Translations under genes and position numbers: made by a program
Notes under the pieces: model-generated
Told to the model about the DNA's origin: nothing
Database searches by the model: none
Seen by the model: only the letters and a program-made list of their open reading frames with translations
NCBI GenBank assembly: GCA_000827265.1
Contig: KN834864.1
Coordinates: 79,347 to 143,346, forward strand
Length of the DNA: 64,000 bases
Direction: 5' to 3'
Source: Collybiopsis luxurians FD-317 M1
Lineage: Eukaryota > Basidiomycota > Agaricomycetes > Agaricales > Omphalotaceae
Shown: positions 1 through 11,444 of the stretch, piece by piece
How positions within the stretch are numbered: the stretch's first letter is position 1
Layout of the letters: every line of letters starts with the position of its first letter

Positions 1-282
1 AAAATGTTTTTAAATTTTTTTTTGTTTTCCTCGTGTTGGAAGAGTTTTTCGGTAGTATGTGCAGATTTACGCGAGTGATTGATCTGCATGACCGCAACTG
101 CGATGATCTTTACAAATGTGGTGATCGAGTTTGATTTCCATCTAACGAATGATTGAGCTGTACGTACGATTTTCCTCTCGTAATTTTTCCAAGTTGGGAT
201 TTCTCGAGTGTACTACTGTGAGCGTTCGAGTGAAATGGTACTATAAGTGAACGCTTCGGATAGGTATTGGATAGGTAAGTGT
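1..282. other. left edge, nothing recognised
   Basis: AT-rich, T-tract-bearing sequence before the tRNA. I see no convincing coding frame or repeat here. Confidence 0.4.
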
Positions 283-375
283 GCATTAATGGGGTAGTGG
301 TAACCTGGGTCGTTGCCATGAAAAGTCTCGGATAGTAGTTTCGACCCGCCGGGGGTTCGATTCCCTCTTAATGCA
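283..375 (+). tRNA. tRNA-Gly (anticodon GCC) with intron
   Basis: The first seven bases (283-289) pair perfectly with 368-374, and A375 is the discriminator base. The T arm has the canonical TTCGATT loop (355-361). The anticodon stem GGTCG/CGACC encloses the loop TTGCCAT, giving anticodon GCC at 315-317. A 22-nt intron (about 319-340) sits one base 3' of the anticodon, the standard place for eukaryotic nuclear tRNA introns. Removing it leaves a normal seven-base loop. It decodes GGC/GGU glycine codons. Confidence 0.93.
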
Positions 376-707
376 TGACTGGTATAAGTTCTACAAGTAT
401 TCTTTTTTCCTTGGTTCTGTAAGAATTCTCAGAACTTTTCCCGATTCGAAACGGTAGGACGCTAAATGCCGTAACTCGAGTATATATTCTTCCGCGAAAG
501 GATTGATATACGGCCGGCATCAAACACCGTCATAGGCGTGGAATCCCGATCAGGTACCTGATCAAGTGTTTCTCAGGTTCATCAACTTTGTCTTCCTCCT
601 CTCACTCTCTCCATCTATCCCCAGTCCATTTTCCAGTTTTTTTCTTCTGTTCAGGGAGATGATACCAGAGTGTTGAGGACACGAAACAAAGAAGGCGGTT
701 CTTTTGG
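376..707 (+). promoter_or_regulatory. presumed promoter and 5' leader of the histidine kinase gene
   Basis: A gene-free stretch of about 330 nt between the tRNA and the kinase ATG. The last 120 nt are pyrimidine-rich, common just upstream of fungal start codons. I cannot identify a specific factor site. Confidence 0.35.
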
Positions 708-3700
708 ATGGATACTGTACTATCAACCGAGACCAGAACCAATACCAGAACCAGAACCATGGACATTTCTTCTCTCCCTTTACCCGTCACCGTCCCTGCC
801 GACACCGCCCCTTCTTCGTCACTCGGAAAACGACCTCAATTCATCCAACTCGTCACCAGACTCTTCGATACGATTCGCACAAACCTCACCGCCGGAACCC
901 CTCCTTCCAGTTCCGAGTCTTTCGCCGACGATGACGACGTGTCTCCCCCTCTGCACGCCCTAGACGTCCCAGACCCCGGAACCGTCATCACCTCCGAAGA
1001 AGAAGGTGGGTACGTCGAAAAAGTCGTCGTCGAGCAATCCTGGGGCAGCGGCACCCGCCAGCCCTCCAGCGACAGCTCCGACCCCGACCAACACAAGGAT
1101 TCCAAATCCGGCGAAAACATCCAGCCTATCCAGATGATGAACCCGCGCGGGGGAGGCGAAGCCGGTACGGACATCGCCGACGGGCATTCGAATGCCTCTT
1201 TGGTTGCGATGATCAGGTTGTGGCTTAAAATCCGACACTTTTTTTATCCGAGGCCGTTCGATGTGGGAAGCGAGAAGAGGTATGATGAAGATGATTGGTA
1301 TTCGAAGAAGACGATGGCGCAGACGGCGTCCATTTGGTTGATTATTAATTGGGCGTTGGGGTGTGTTTCGGTTCCTAGGCCTTGGACGTTGATTGATTAT
1401 ATTTTTTATGCCGCGGTGAGTTTGGGTGTGGCGTTGACGTTGTTGTGGTGGAATTGGAAATTGATTTGGATGACTCGTGCTAACTCTTTTTTTATTTAGA
1501 TAGCACCTGTTTTTACGATACCCATATTCGTCATGGTTATGTACAGCTGGCCCCGCGACCGTCGAGTGCTCTTTCAATTCTTCGTTACGTTTGCTTTATG
1601 GATGTGGTGCGTATCCTCCCCCCCTTCCTCTTAGGTTATCACTCGATGCTTATCCCTCGACGCTTATTCCTCAACGCTCATTCCTCAATGCTTAACTCCG
1701 CAACCCCCCGCGCTCGCACGTCTACAGGCCATTCATTCTCATCATCAACATCCGCATCTGCGGGTTCTACGCCACGCCCCAATTCTCCGGCGCCCTCGTC
1801 TCATGCCACGGAAAAGACTTTATCAATGTCTTCTTTTACGCCACCGCCATGCAGGCGATTGGACTGTTTGGGTTGAGGTTGGAGAGGCTGTATGCGGCGG
1901 TTGCGGCTGCGCTTTGGTTTGTTATGTGAGTAGGGTCGATTTATATTTGTTTTTCTTTTTTGGGATTGGATTGCGTTGCGTTGCTTGGGCTTGGGCTTCG
2001 AGGGTCTTTTCATTAAAATTCATTTTAATTCATGTTTTGGGGGGGGGGTTTCATTTCATTTAACTTCATCGAGACGGAGGCGGTGGGGGCGTTGCTCTTT
2101 TGATAATTTCAGCTCGGCTGAGAATTTTAATGATCTTCGTTTTGTCTTCTGGGGGATGTTTCAGGTGTTCTGGGGTTGTTGGCTGTAGTTCATTCCGCTA
2201 ACGGCGATTTGGTTTTTTCCTCCGTTCTTTCTTGCTTACCTTTTTTGTTTTTTATAGTTCGTGTGCATTGATTATACCTCAACATACCGTCTGGTGGAGA
2301 TGTACGTATTGACTTTTTTCTTTCTTTCCCTCTCTCTCTCTCGCGTTGCGTTGCGTGCCGTCCTATTCCTCGGACTCCCCCTTCCTCTCCCTAAATTGAT
2401 TCTTGTTACTGATGCAAAACGAGGTACTTATTAAACTTTGTAGCCGTTACGAATTTCGCGGTGTTTCATATATGTGAGTAGCGTCCTGTTTCCCTCTTTT
2501 TCCCTTTTCCTCCGTTCCTCCGTCCCTCCCCTTCTGCCGCCGGAATGGGAATGGACTGATTCATTCATTCATGACGGTATAGTTTTGATATGGGTGCATG
2601 AACGTCGTGAAAGTGTACGTGTTATGATTCACTTCTGAGTGTGTGGATGATCTCGTGCTGACGGTTTTTGTTTTGAATTCTTTCCATTCTTCTCTTTGTT
2701 TTCTTCTTTTGTTCATTTTCATTCATTTTTATTTCCTTTTTCTCCATTCTCTTGGTGTTCTCTTGGTGTTCGGTGCTTCTTTTTTTCTGTTTTTGGTCGT
2801 GTGTTCCCCCGTGTGTTGTGGGTTTGGTGGGTTTGAATGTATGGTATGGTGCATGGTGTGTGTGTGCGTTTTTTGTACGTGTGCATCTTTTTTACATTTG
2901 ACCGTTTTCGTGTACGTGGGCCTGTGCGGCGGGCGTGCTTTTATACGTACGTGGGTGTTTTTTGGACTGCGTACGGGTATGGGTATGGATATGCGGATGT
3001 GAATGCGAATGCGAATGCGAATTGGGCTTTGGGCTTTGGGTTTCTTCGTCTGTGGTTGGGGATGTGTTGGGTCGTCCGTTCAATTTTCGGTGGTTGCTTT
3101 TGGTTCCGTGTTCTGCATGGTGCTGGGCGGGTTTACATGGGGGTGTAACGTAAAACAGTCCGAGCGCCGATTGTACGCCATGAAAGTCCAGGTCAAGATC
3201 CAGTACAAGGCGTTGCAGCGCGCGCAGGCTAATGAGCGTCGGACGACTGAGTCGAAGCATCGGTTGACTTCGTGAGTGTTGTGATATCTTTTTTTTTTTT
3301 TTTTCGTTTCTTCCCCTTTCTCCCTATCATCTTTCCCTTCTCCCCTTTTCTCCATTGTCGGTCCCCCATCTCCGTTCGCCTTTTTCGATCTTGCCTATGC
3401 GATGCAGTGTAAGCGTAGCTGACCTTCTCCCCTCTCCTTTTCCCTCTCCTTTTCCCCTCTCCTTCTCTCCACTTCCCATCCGATTTCCATGCCCATAAAC
3501 ATCAACAAAAAAAGATACGTCTTCCACGAAGTCCGCGTCCCGCTCAACTCTGCTCTCCTCGCTGCGCAATACATGGAAGCTTCTGGAACGATATCCAGGG
3601 CTCTTGAGGTGGAGTTTGATGCGCTGATGGGTAGTTTGACGATGATGTCGCAAGGTGTGTTGTGTGTTGCGTCGTGTCGTGTTCTATGTTCTTTTGAACA

Positions 3701-6700
3701 AGTTTTTTTCTGACTCTTGATTTGATAGTGCTCAATGATGTATTGGATTTGTACGTCTCCCCCCCCTCCCCTTTCATTGGGATGGGATCGGTTCGGTAGC
3801 GGGTTTGCTGATGGTGTCGTCTTTTTTCATGTGTATAGCAATCGATTGGATAGTGGACAGTTTGAGTTGGTTTCCAAGGTGTGTCTCTTTGTTTCTCTTT
3901 CGTTCGTGGTTTTGTCTTTCTACTTTGAATATCGACGATTTCTCCGATATACCTTCTTTCCTTTCCAAGTTATCCATCATAATCATATTACTCCGTTTCG
4001 TGATAAGATTAACTAACCGACGCTGACACGAAATTGAATGTTGTTCTCCTTTTTGGGTTTGGGTTTTGATAGCCTTATGCGATTCATCAAAGTGAGTGGT
4101 TTTTGCTATTGATAGGTTGATACTTAAGAATATTGTTTTTTTGCTTGTTGTTCTTTTCCTTTCCAACCCTCTTCCCTCTCCTCCCTCTCTTCTCCCTCTC
4201 TTCCCCCTCTCTCCTCCCTCTCCTTCCCTCTCCCCTCTTCCCTTCCCCTCTCTTTCCCTCTTTCCCTCTCCTCTCCCTTCCCCCTCTTCCGTTTCCTCTC
4301 TCTCCCCTTCTCTCCCCTCTCTCCTTCTTTCCCCTCTTTCCTTCTCTCACTCTCACTCTCCCTCCTTCCTCCTCCCTCTTCCCTCTCCCCCCCTTTCCCC
4401 CTCCCCTCTCCCTCCCTCTCCCCTTTTTCTTTATCTCCCACCTTACCTCTTCACCCTTCCTCGATGGTCTGATTTGATGTGTTTATCGATGTTGGGGACG
4501 CACAGCGATCCGGTCCCTGTTCATCCCTCTGCAAATGGCTACGGCTCAGAAAGGATTGACGTTGCATACAGAGCTGGATCCGAATATAGATAAGGTGAGG
4601 ACCCGGTTTCTCGGACAGTTTTTCGATGAATCTAATTAACTAATTTCTTGTAGATTGCGCGGTGTGCAGCTTATCGAGCGATGGGCGAACGCCAAGATGT
4701 TATTGAGCGACATCTCAAGGAGCATCCCGATGTCGATGGGGTTGTGGTTGGAGACGAAGCGAGGTTTAGGCAGATTATTACAAATTTCGCTAGGTATGTT
4801 CCATCCCTTCTTTTCTAACTGGGTCCGCTCGATTCCATTACCACCCCTCCTTCTCCCTTCCGACGAGTGTACCTTTTGGTTGCCAAGACTAAAAAGGATT
4901 AACGTCGCTTTTCCTTACAGCAATGCCTGCAAGTTCACATCTGAAGGCGGCTCGGTCACTGTCAAAACCAAGCTGGTCGTTCCGTCCCTAGACGTCATCG
5001 GTAGTTCTGTCGGTGAAGGTGCGGCCAGTACCCTTGTCGGTAGCAGTAATAATGGAGGCGCAGTTTGGAGTGAAGGCGGCGGCGGCGGCGGAGGGGGAGA
5101 TTATGCGCCAAGGGGTATTGTGGATGGTCTTTCAGAGTTGAGGCTTGCGCAACATGATTACGATCATGGGCCGGAGAAGGACGAGTCGATTGTGGTTCGG
5201 GTGGAGGTGACGGATACGGGGTGTGGGATCGAGAGTTCAGAGTTGAGTGGGCCGAAGTTGTTCTGTGGGTTTCTCCTAATCCCCGTCGTTGGCATGGCTG
5301 ATGCTGGCTTGTGTATAGCTGCATTCGTTCAAACAGAAAGAGGAAAACAACAAGGTGGGGTGCGCCATTGTGACTTTAGGAGAATGGCTGTTGACGTTTT
5401 GCTCCTTGTTTGGCAGGCGGAAAAGGAACTGGACTTGGACTGGCTCTCGTTCGGAATATCGTCAAACTTAGTGGCGGTCGTTTAGGTGTCAAGTCGAGGT
5501 ATAACAAGGGATCTACGTTTTGGGTAGAGCTGCCACTTGGTTCGTTGCGTGGTTATATCCTGACTACGTGATACTGAGATTACAACGTTCCGTTTTCTGT
5601 AGGAGTTGGACGAAAAGCTCTCATCCCATCCACCGGGGTCAACGTCAACTCGGTAATACGAACGGACTCTCAAGGATCCGACGGCTCAATGGGCTCGGAT
5701 ATCGCCAAAGTACGAGCTGCTGCTGCTCAGCAGAGTGACTCGTTCGCTGATGGTGGGGACGGTACGACGAGGCCGAATTTGAGGACGAGGAATAGTTTGA
5801 CCAGGGTGGTGGATGTGGCTGCGTTGAAGGCGTCGGAGATGTCTTCGCCTATGAGGAGCTCAACATTGATGCATAGTACGATTATGGAGCAAGGTGTGTG
5901 TTTTTTTGTCAGGTTGGTGACGAAGGAATTGACTCTTTGTCCTGCCCTAGCTGGTCGCGTGGATATTGTGGTGGATTCGCAAACGCCCAGCGTACCTCTA
6001 GCGTCCATACGCGCGTCCCCTTCGATCATGACTGGTGGTGCGCCTACTCCCAACACAACAGATCTATCCTTTTCCTTCCACTCTCTTCACTCGAGGGGGA
6101 CCCCGCAAAGTGAAAAGTCACAGAATTTGTCGATTAAGAGTGGACTGCACAGTCCTGGATCTGATAGTGGAGGTGAAAGGGCGAATGATGATAGTGCCGT
6201 TCTTCTCTCGCACTGCTCGGAAGCTACGGTGCTATCTCCTTCTCCGCCTCGTCAGGACTCGATACCGAGTCAACCTCCACCTCCTGTTCCTGATGAAGGG
6301 CCGCCGCCCCCGGATTCCGCTGATCACTCTACTTCTAGTCCTGCCAATCCCATTTTGACGAAACCCGCCACTCCCTCTACTATGCGGCGCCCGACGCACA
6401 TACCCATACCGTCTGCACCGCGTTTCCCAATAGCTGAGCCTGAATTCCCTCCTTCCTTACCCAATACTGAAGGAACCAGTACCCCTCCCACCTTGCCCTC
6501 CTCCCTATCCCTCTTCGACAACTCCTTCTCCCGCACCGGCGGCATCACCAACCCCAACTTTTTCGGCCTTCCCTTCAACCATCATCAATACGGTCATACC
6601 AAGAATGGCTCCCTGTCAGATTTCAGCCCTGGTCTTTCGGTGCTCGTCGTTGATGATGACGGGATAACTCGAATGATGATGGAGCGGGTGTTGAAAAGGC

Positions 6701-7406
6701 AGGGGTGTAATGTTATGACGGCTGAGAATGGGAGAGTTGCGTTGGAGATGATCCTAGGGGATGAGTGGGATCCGGCGGTGCTGGAGGAGGTGGGGGGGTC
6801 GGAGGTGAAGGAACAGTCGAGGGAGGGGTTGAGGACGATTAGTGGAGTGGACAGTCCTGCTGCTGCCGCGACAGAATCTGCACCGAAGTTGTCTGGGGAG
6901 CTGGAAAAGCGATTACCAGATCTTCCTGCGTCTTCTCTTCATCCCGACGCGGATCCTCGACCAGCTTTGGACAGGTCGCAATCGACGAGAACGTTGGAGC
7001 TTTCTAGGTTCGCGGTAGTGTTTTTGGACAACTCGATGCCCGTTCTGAATGGAGAGAGGACGGTGGAGGTGTTGAGGAGGTTAAAGAGGAAGGATTTCGT
7101 TGTTGGTTTGACTGGTAAGATTGCTCGGCGTTGGTTGACGTCCCCCGAGCGGTATTTCTAATACAGTTTGATTTTCTGTAGGCAACGCGCTTCTTTCAGA
7201 TCAAGAGGAGTATACAAAAGCTGGCGTGGACATGTAAGTGATGCTCGTTACCTCGATACCGGTGTCGGTCTCAATTGACACTTTCTCCCGCCAGTGTTTT
7301 AACCAAGCCAGTAATGCAAAACAAGATTGTTGAAGTTTTGAAAGAAGCAGATGCACGACGACAGCACCAGCTTGCACGAATACAAAAAGCCCAAGCTTCA
7401 AGTTAG
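708..7406 (+). CDS. membrane-bound hybrid histidine kinase with C-terminal receiver domain
   Basis: A multi-exon two-component sensor. The N-terminus is low-complexity and acidic (residues 1-200), followed by several hydrophobic segments, the first at about residues 205-222 and others in exons from 1500 to about 2650. A basic coiled stretch (about 3150-3271) leads to the H-box FHEVRVPLN, whose phospho-acceptor His codon is 3525-3527. The ATPase domain shows an N-box (ITNFASNACKFT), a G1 box (DTGCGI) and a G2 box (GKGTGLGLAL, from 5417). The receiver domain starts near 6640 with the VVDDD acidic pair; the acceptor Asp is at 7027-7029 (FLDNSMP), with conserved Thr and Lys further on (LTGN, TKPV). 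The stop is TAG 7404-7406. I chose the first ATG, but a second in-frame ATG 51 nt later is possible. At least ten introns are implied, and the exact borders in the 1500-3150 membrane region are uncertain. The ligand is unknown. It should autophosphorylate and relay through the receiver to a histidine phosphotransfer protein. Confidence 0.85.
1416..1499 (+). other. first intron of the kinase gene
   Basis: Donor GTGAGT, branch-like CTAAC near 1480 and acceptor TTTAG join exon 1 in frame to the next membrane-spanning segment. Without splicing the frame stops at 1497-1499. Confidence 0.8.
4145..4440 (+). repeat. nearly pure polypyrimidine tract inside a kinase intron
   Basis: Almost 300 nt of C/T only on the plus strand, built from irregular CCCTCT, CCTT and TCTC units. 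It fills most of the intron between the exon ending near 4090 (donor GTGAGT) and the exon starting near 4507. The open frames here in both directions, rich in Pro/Ser/Leu or Arg/Glu/Gly, are composition artefacts. A homopurine/homopyrimidine run of this length can adopt triplex structures. Confidence 0.85.
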
Positions 7407-8064
7407 CAGCGGCTGCATAACGTAATGGAACGGTAGCCCTGTTCTCAGTTCACGACCCATCATTTTTCATCTTTTAAAAAATTTCTTTGAATATCTGCAT
7501 TCCTCATGGCATTAACGATTTTCCAAGGGACACTTTGCCCTCATATTATACTTTATAGATTCTACTTATTCTGTGCTCATTATTGCTCAGGATCGGATGC
7601 GTGTCTTCTCTTGGGTTTTTCTGGGTTCTATGGGTCACTCTTCCTCGCATGTCCTAGTATTATCTTCTTCCTCGTCTCTTTCCATCTTCTTTACTCTCCG
7701 CACATACTTGCTACAACCACATTCGCATGTTCGTCGTACGGCTTTCGTGTTGCATTTTTGTATCAGTTATTCTCTTTTTTAATATGTAAGTATGTACTGT
7801 TTGGTTTGGATTTATGGGTCGATGTGTATATAGAGTGACGGCCAATAGGCAACTTTTTAATTGGGTCTAGCGCGAATCAGACAGTGATTGGTGTAATGGT
7901 TTAAAGGTAGGGAGAGAAGGGATTACGTGGCGTCGCGGCTCCGCAGCCTGTAACCTATAGTGAGATGTAGACGCGTCGCAGGTCGGCTCAATTTTGTTCA
8001 CTGCACTTAAAACTGGTACTTAGAAGCAGTGGGACTAAGTGCAAAGTACCAATATACCAGGCGC
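7407..8064. other. kinase 3' flank, no gene seen
   Basis: T-rich sequence after the kinase stop. Short open frames show no family resemblance. The region probably contains the 3' UTR and polyadenylation area and the upstream flank of the first cupin remnant. Confidence 0.4.
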
Positions 8065-8768
8065 ATACTCTGACACGGTGAATATCATAGATGGCGTCAC
8101 TATGGTAGGATTCTACCTTGTTCAAGTCCTCGCTGAAGGTTGACTTGCTTGAATCTACCTCAATCCACTTAGACTTTCAAAACGCATGTCCGTTTTGTCA
8201 GCATTAGCGACAATGCCAACCCGGATATTCTTCATGTCCCAGCTCACTGGCACGAAAATCACGATGAAATTATCGCCATTTTAGAGGGAAAAAAAGGATC
8301 AAGAGAGGTGGAATGGAGAAATTGATGACACCCGATAGTGGGGAAGCGTTCATACCGAGAGGGGTACCGCATTCTTTCGATATTTTAACGGTACCTTGTG
8401 TATTCTCGGAGCGTACGAACTCTTCGGTGAGTGCAATTTTGTATGACATGTCGGCTTCATGGGAACAATTATTTGCACAGGACTTTGAAACGAAGGTGTT
8501 TTTCTTTGGAAACTTGTTCGCAGTTACAAGGGGGGTTTCGCATGGCCATCTTGCGGCAATGCAGATTTTCTATCAAGGTAATATGTTTCCTGTGTTTCCT
8601 TTCCATTTGAAGTGGTCGGAGAAAGCTGTAAGTAGACAGACCTTTGAAAGGTTTCGGGCGTGACATTTTCTTTCTTTCTTTCTTTTTCAGTCTGTCATCG
8701 TCTTGGAAGAGCAAATTGCGCCTCTTTTTGGCTACAGTGTGAAAAATGACACGGTGAAGAAGGTCTGA
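8065..8768 (+). pseudogene. cupin copy 1, decayed
   Basis: Same exon plan as the intact cupins at 9070 and 11445. The exon 1 remnant (DTVNIIDGVTM, from about 8071) has no visible ATG. The metal-binding stretch HWHENHDEII is readable near 8248 but the frame then runs into stops around 8312. The following strand (PDSGEAFIPRGVPHSF) resumes in another frame. The last two exons, including DFETK and the ending before TGA 8766-8768, are still recognisable. The frameshift in the core makes a working protein unlikely. Confidence 0.75.
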
Positions 8769-8998
8769 TAGATAGATAGATTGATAGATTGACGAGGAGT
8801 GAGATAAATTTAGTTCGAGGCTTTCCTCCTGCTTGGGCATCGTTGCAATGCCCTATTAGAAGTTTGTTATAAGATCATTCAAATGAACTGCCTGGCGGTC
8901 AAAGCGTTCTTTATAAGTCTTGAACCCTCATTACAATTGGTCTGCGTCTGGGCTGTCCCCATGATAGATAGATAGATGGATGGATGGATGGATGGATA
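8764..8998 (+). repeat. GATA/GGAT microsatellites in two short runs
   Basis: Two short tetranucleotide runs, at about 8766-8790 (GATA units) and 8963-8996 (GATA then GGAT units), lie between cupin copies 1 and 2. Confidence 0.8.
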
Positions 8999-9019
8999 AA
9001 TATGACACCACTGCGACGA

Positions 9020-9025
9020 TATAAA
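9020..9025 (+). promoter_or_regulatory. TATA box of cupin copy 2
   Basis: TATAAA lies 45 nt upstream of the ATG. An equivalent element occurs at 10424-10429 before copy 4. Conservation between copies supports a real promoter element. Confidence 0.5.
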
Positions 9026-9069
9026 GAGCCTACCATTTGTCCAAACACCGACACCGACAAAAGGTTGCA

Positions 9070-9770
9070 ATGCCAGACGACTATCCGGACACAGTGAACA
9101 TGGCTAGCGGAATCGCTGTGGTACGAGATCCTTCTTCGCAATAGTTTTATTGTTTAACTGCGACGAATTCGCTAGACTTTTGAGCCACAGCTCCGGGTCG
9201 CCAAGATCAGCGGTAAACAAGAAGATGATATTCTCTACGTTCCGACTCATTGGCATGAATATCATGACGAAATTATTGCTGTTCGTGAGGGAAAGTTGAA
9301 GGTGACTCTCGGATCGGAAGTGAAGATATGCACGCCAGAAACCGGAGACGTGTTTATACCAAGAGGCGTGCCCCATTCCCTGGAAAGTTTTAAAGGGGTT
9401 TCTTGTGTGTTCACAGAGTCTACGAATCCGAAAGTGCGTACCTTTTCATAGTCTAAAAAACGCTCGACGATTTGAACTCTACAAGGATTTTGACACCAAA
9501 GAGGTCTTTTTCCGAAACTTGCTCGCTATGCCAGGGGGGTTGTCAGCAAGCCTTCTTCCAGCGATGCAAGTTTATTACTACGGAGATATATATCCTGTGT
9601 TTCCCATCCATTTCAGCTGGTTGGAGAAAGCCGTAAGTTGACGCGCCTCTGTAAATTCAAACACTTGAACGAGGGCTCATATTCTATCCTAGTTTGTCAT
9701 TGTCCTAGGAGGGTATCTCGCGCCTCTTTTGGGTTACCGCGTAAGATACGGGACATTAAAGAAGGCTTGA
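9070..9770 (+). CDS. cupin-domain protein, copy 2 (intact)
   Basis: Four exons: 9070-9120, 9176-9433, 9486-9632 and 9693-9770, with introns of about 52-60 nt. The product is a single-domain cupin of about 177 residues. Motif 1 is complete: HWHEYHDEIIAVREG fits HxHx4Ex6G, giving two His and one Glu as metal ligands. Motif 2 reads PRGVPHS and supplies the third His. The ending is GGYLAPLLGYRVRYGTLKKA. It is probably a soluble metal-binding beta-barrel enzyme or binding protein; the substrate cannot be read from sequence. It shares intron positions with four neighbours, so the array arose by tandem duplication. Start: the ATG has a counterpart at the same place in copies 4 and 5. Confidence 0.85.
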
Positions 9771-9874
9771 TTGACGAGCATCGAAATGATATTGTTTCGA
9801 CCATTTTCATCGTCTGTTTGAGCGAAAGAGCAAGCTGCAGTGAGACAACAGCCCCGGAGTATCAGTGTCAGACG

Positions 9875-10306
9875 CATTCCTGATACGGTGAATATCATAG
9901 ATGGCGTCACTATGATAAGATTCCGCCTCCTTGTGTATTTTCGAAGCATGCAACTCTTTCAATGAGTACAATCTTGCACTTCAGTTCATACATGTCGGCG
10001 TCATAATTATGAAAACAACAATTCGCACACTGGCAGGACTTTGAAACGAAGGAATTTTTCTTTAGAAGTCCCCAGGGAGTTTCCGCGTGGCCTTGCGGCG
10101 ATGCAGATCTTCTTTCATGGCGGTATGTTTCCGCTGTTTCCTTTCCATTTAAAGTTGTTGGACAAAGCTGTAAGTAGACATACCTCTGAAAGGACTCCAA
10201 GACAGGTTTAACCTTTGCTTTCTTTCTTTCTTTTTTTTGCAGTCTGTCGTCGATTGCGCCTCTCTTTGGATACAGTGCGAAATATGATATATTGGAGAAG
10301 GTTTGA
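9875..10306 (+). pseudogene. cupin copy 3, lacks the metal-binding exon
   Basis: The exon 1 remnant (9882-9914) is nearly identical to that of copy 1. The sequence then jumps directly to the last bases of exon 2 (TGTGTATTTTCG), so almost the whole cupin core is missing. The following donor reads AT instead of GT. Exon 3 has further frame breaks, and the last exon ends at TGA 10304-10306. It cannot encode a cupin fold. Confidence 0.8.
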
Positions 10307-10423
10307 TCGGTGAGCAGTGAAATGTGGAAGATTCAATTCTACGTCATCGAGTCATTCGAGTGGTCTGCGTCTGGCTGTTCCCATGATGTGTGGACACTGC
10401 TAAATTAGACACCTCCGCGATGA

Positions 10424-10429
10424 TATAAG
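10424..10429 (+). promoter_or_regulatory. TATA-like element of cupin copy 4
   Basis: TATAAG 45 nt upstream of the copy 4 ATG, at the same spacing as in copy 2. Confidence 0.4.
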
Positions 10430-10473
10430 GAGCTTACCATTCGTCAAAACATCGACATCGACAAAAAGTTACG

Positions 10474-11173
10474 ATGACAGACGACTATCCGGACGCAGTG
10501 AACGTTGCGAGCGGAATCACCATGGTACGAGATTCTCCTCCGTCGAGGTCTTGCTGTTTATCTGGGACGAATTCCCTAGACCTTTGAGCCGCAGCTCCGG
10601 GTTGTCAAGATCAGCGGTAAACAAGAAGACGACATTTTCTACGTTCCGACTCATTGGCATGAAGGTCATGACGAAATTATTGCTGTTCGTGAGGGAAAGT
10701 TGAAGGTAACTCTCGGATCGGAGGTGAAGGTATGCACGCCTGAAACCGGAGATGCGTTTATACAAGAGGCGTGCCCCATTCCTTGGAAAGCTTAAAGAGC
10801 GTTTCTTGTGTGTTTACAGAATCTACGAATCCGAAAGTGCGTGCCTTTTCATAGTCTGAAAAATGACCGCTGAGTTGGACCCCACAAGGATTTTGAAACA
10901 AAAGAACTCTTTTTCCGAAACTTGTTCGCCATGCCGGGGGGAATGTCAGCAAGCCTTCTTCCAGCGATGCAAGTTTATTACTACGGAGATATATTTCCTG
11001 TGTTCCCCATTCATTCCAGCTGGTTGGAGAAAGCCGTAAGTCGACGAACCTCTGCAACGTTCAAACACTTGAACGAGGCTCATATTTTATCGTAGTTCGT
11101 CATTGTCCTAGGAGGGTATCTTGCGCCTCTTTTGGGTTACCACGTAAGATATAAGACATTGAAGAAAATTTAA
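10474..11173 (+). pseudogene. cupin copy 4, single-base frameshift
   Basis: All four exons, the ATG and the stop (TAA 11171-11173) match copy 2 closely. Motif 1 is intact (HWHEGHDEIIAVREG). In motif 2 one C is missing near 10762: copy 2 has TTTATACCAAGAGG, this copy has TTTATACAAGAGG. That shifts the frame inside the PRGVPH motif and gives an early stop about 30 nt later. Everything downstream is still well preserved, so the loss looks recent. A sequencing or assembly error is the alternative. Confidence 0.75.
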
Positions 11174-11444
11174 TTTACGAGGATTGAAATGTCATCGTTT
11201 CAACCCTGTATCTTCTATATCAGTGTAAGTATGTATGAGCGGGCAAGCGGCGTCACAGGACCGATCAAAACCTGAACGAGTCCTGCCGTAATAATCCCGA
11301 GAAGAATTTAACTGCGTGTAGCCTTTTACGTTTAAGGTTCCTTGAGGTCGGCGCATGATATGAAACATCTTGATAGAGACTGTCACTCAGAGCGCTCGCA
11401 GTTCCCATTTCTCCCAGCTCCATACATCTCACACCGTGTTCACA

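Noticed and set aside
836..1577. Minus-strand open frames opposite kinase exon 1
   Set aside because: Shadows of a GC-biased coding exon; no start context, splice support or family match.
2643..3153. Cys/Val/Phe-rich frames within the kinase locus
   Set aside because: GT-rich intronic sequence between membrane-segment exons; overlapping frames of equal quality and no motif.
4087..4593. Long open frames on both strands rich in Pro/Ser/Leu or Arg/Glu/Gly
   Set aside because: They arise from the polypyrimidine tract inside a kinase intron and have no codon structure or family.
7506..7838. Hydrophobic open frame after the kinase gene
   Set aside because: T-rich 3' flank gives Phe/Leu/Ser-rich translations by composition alone.
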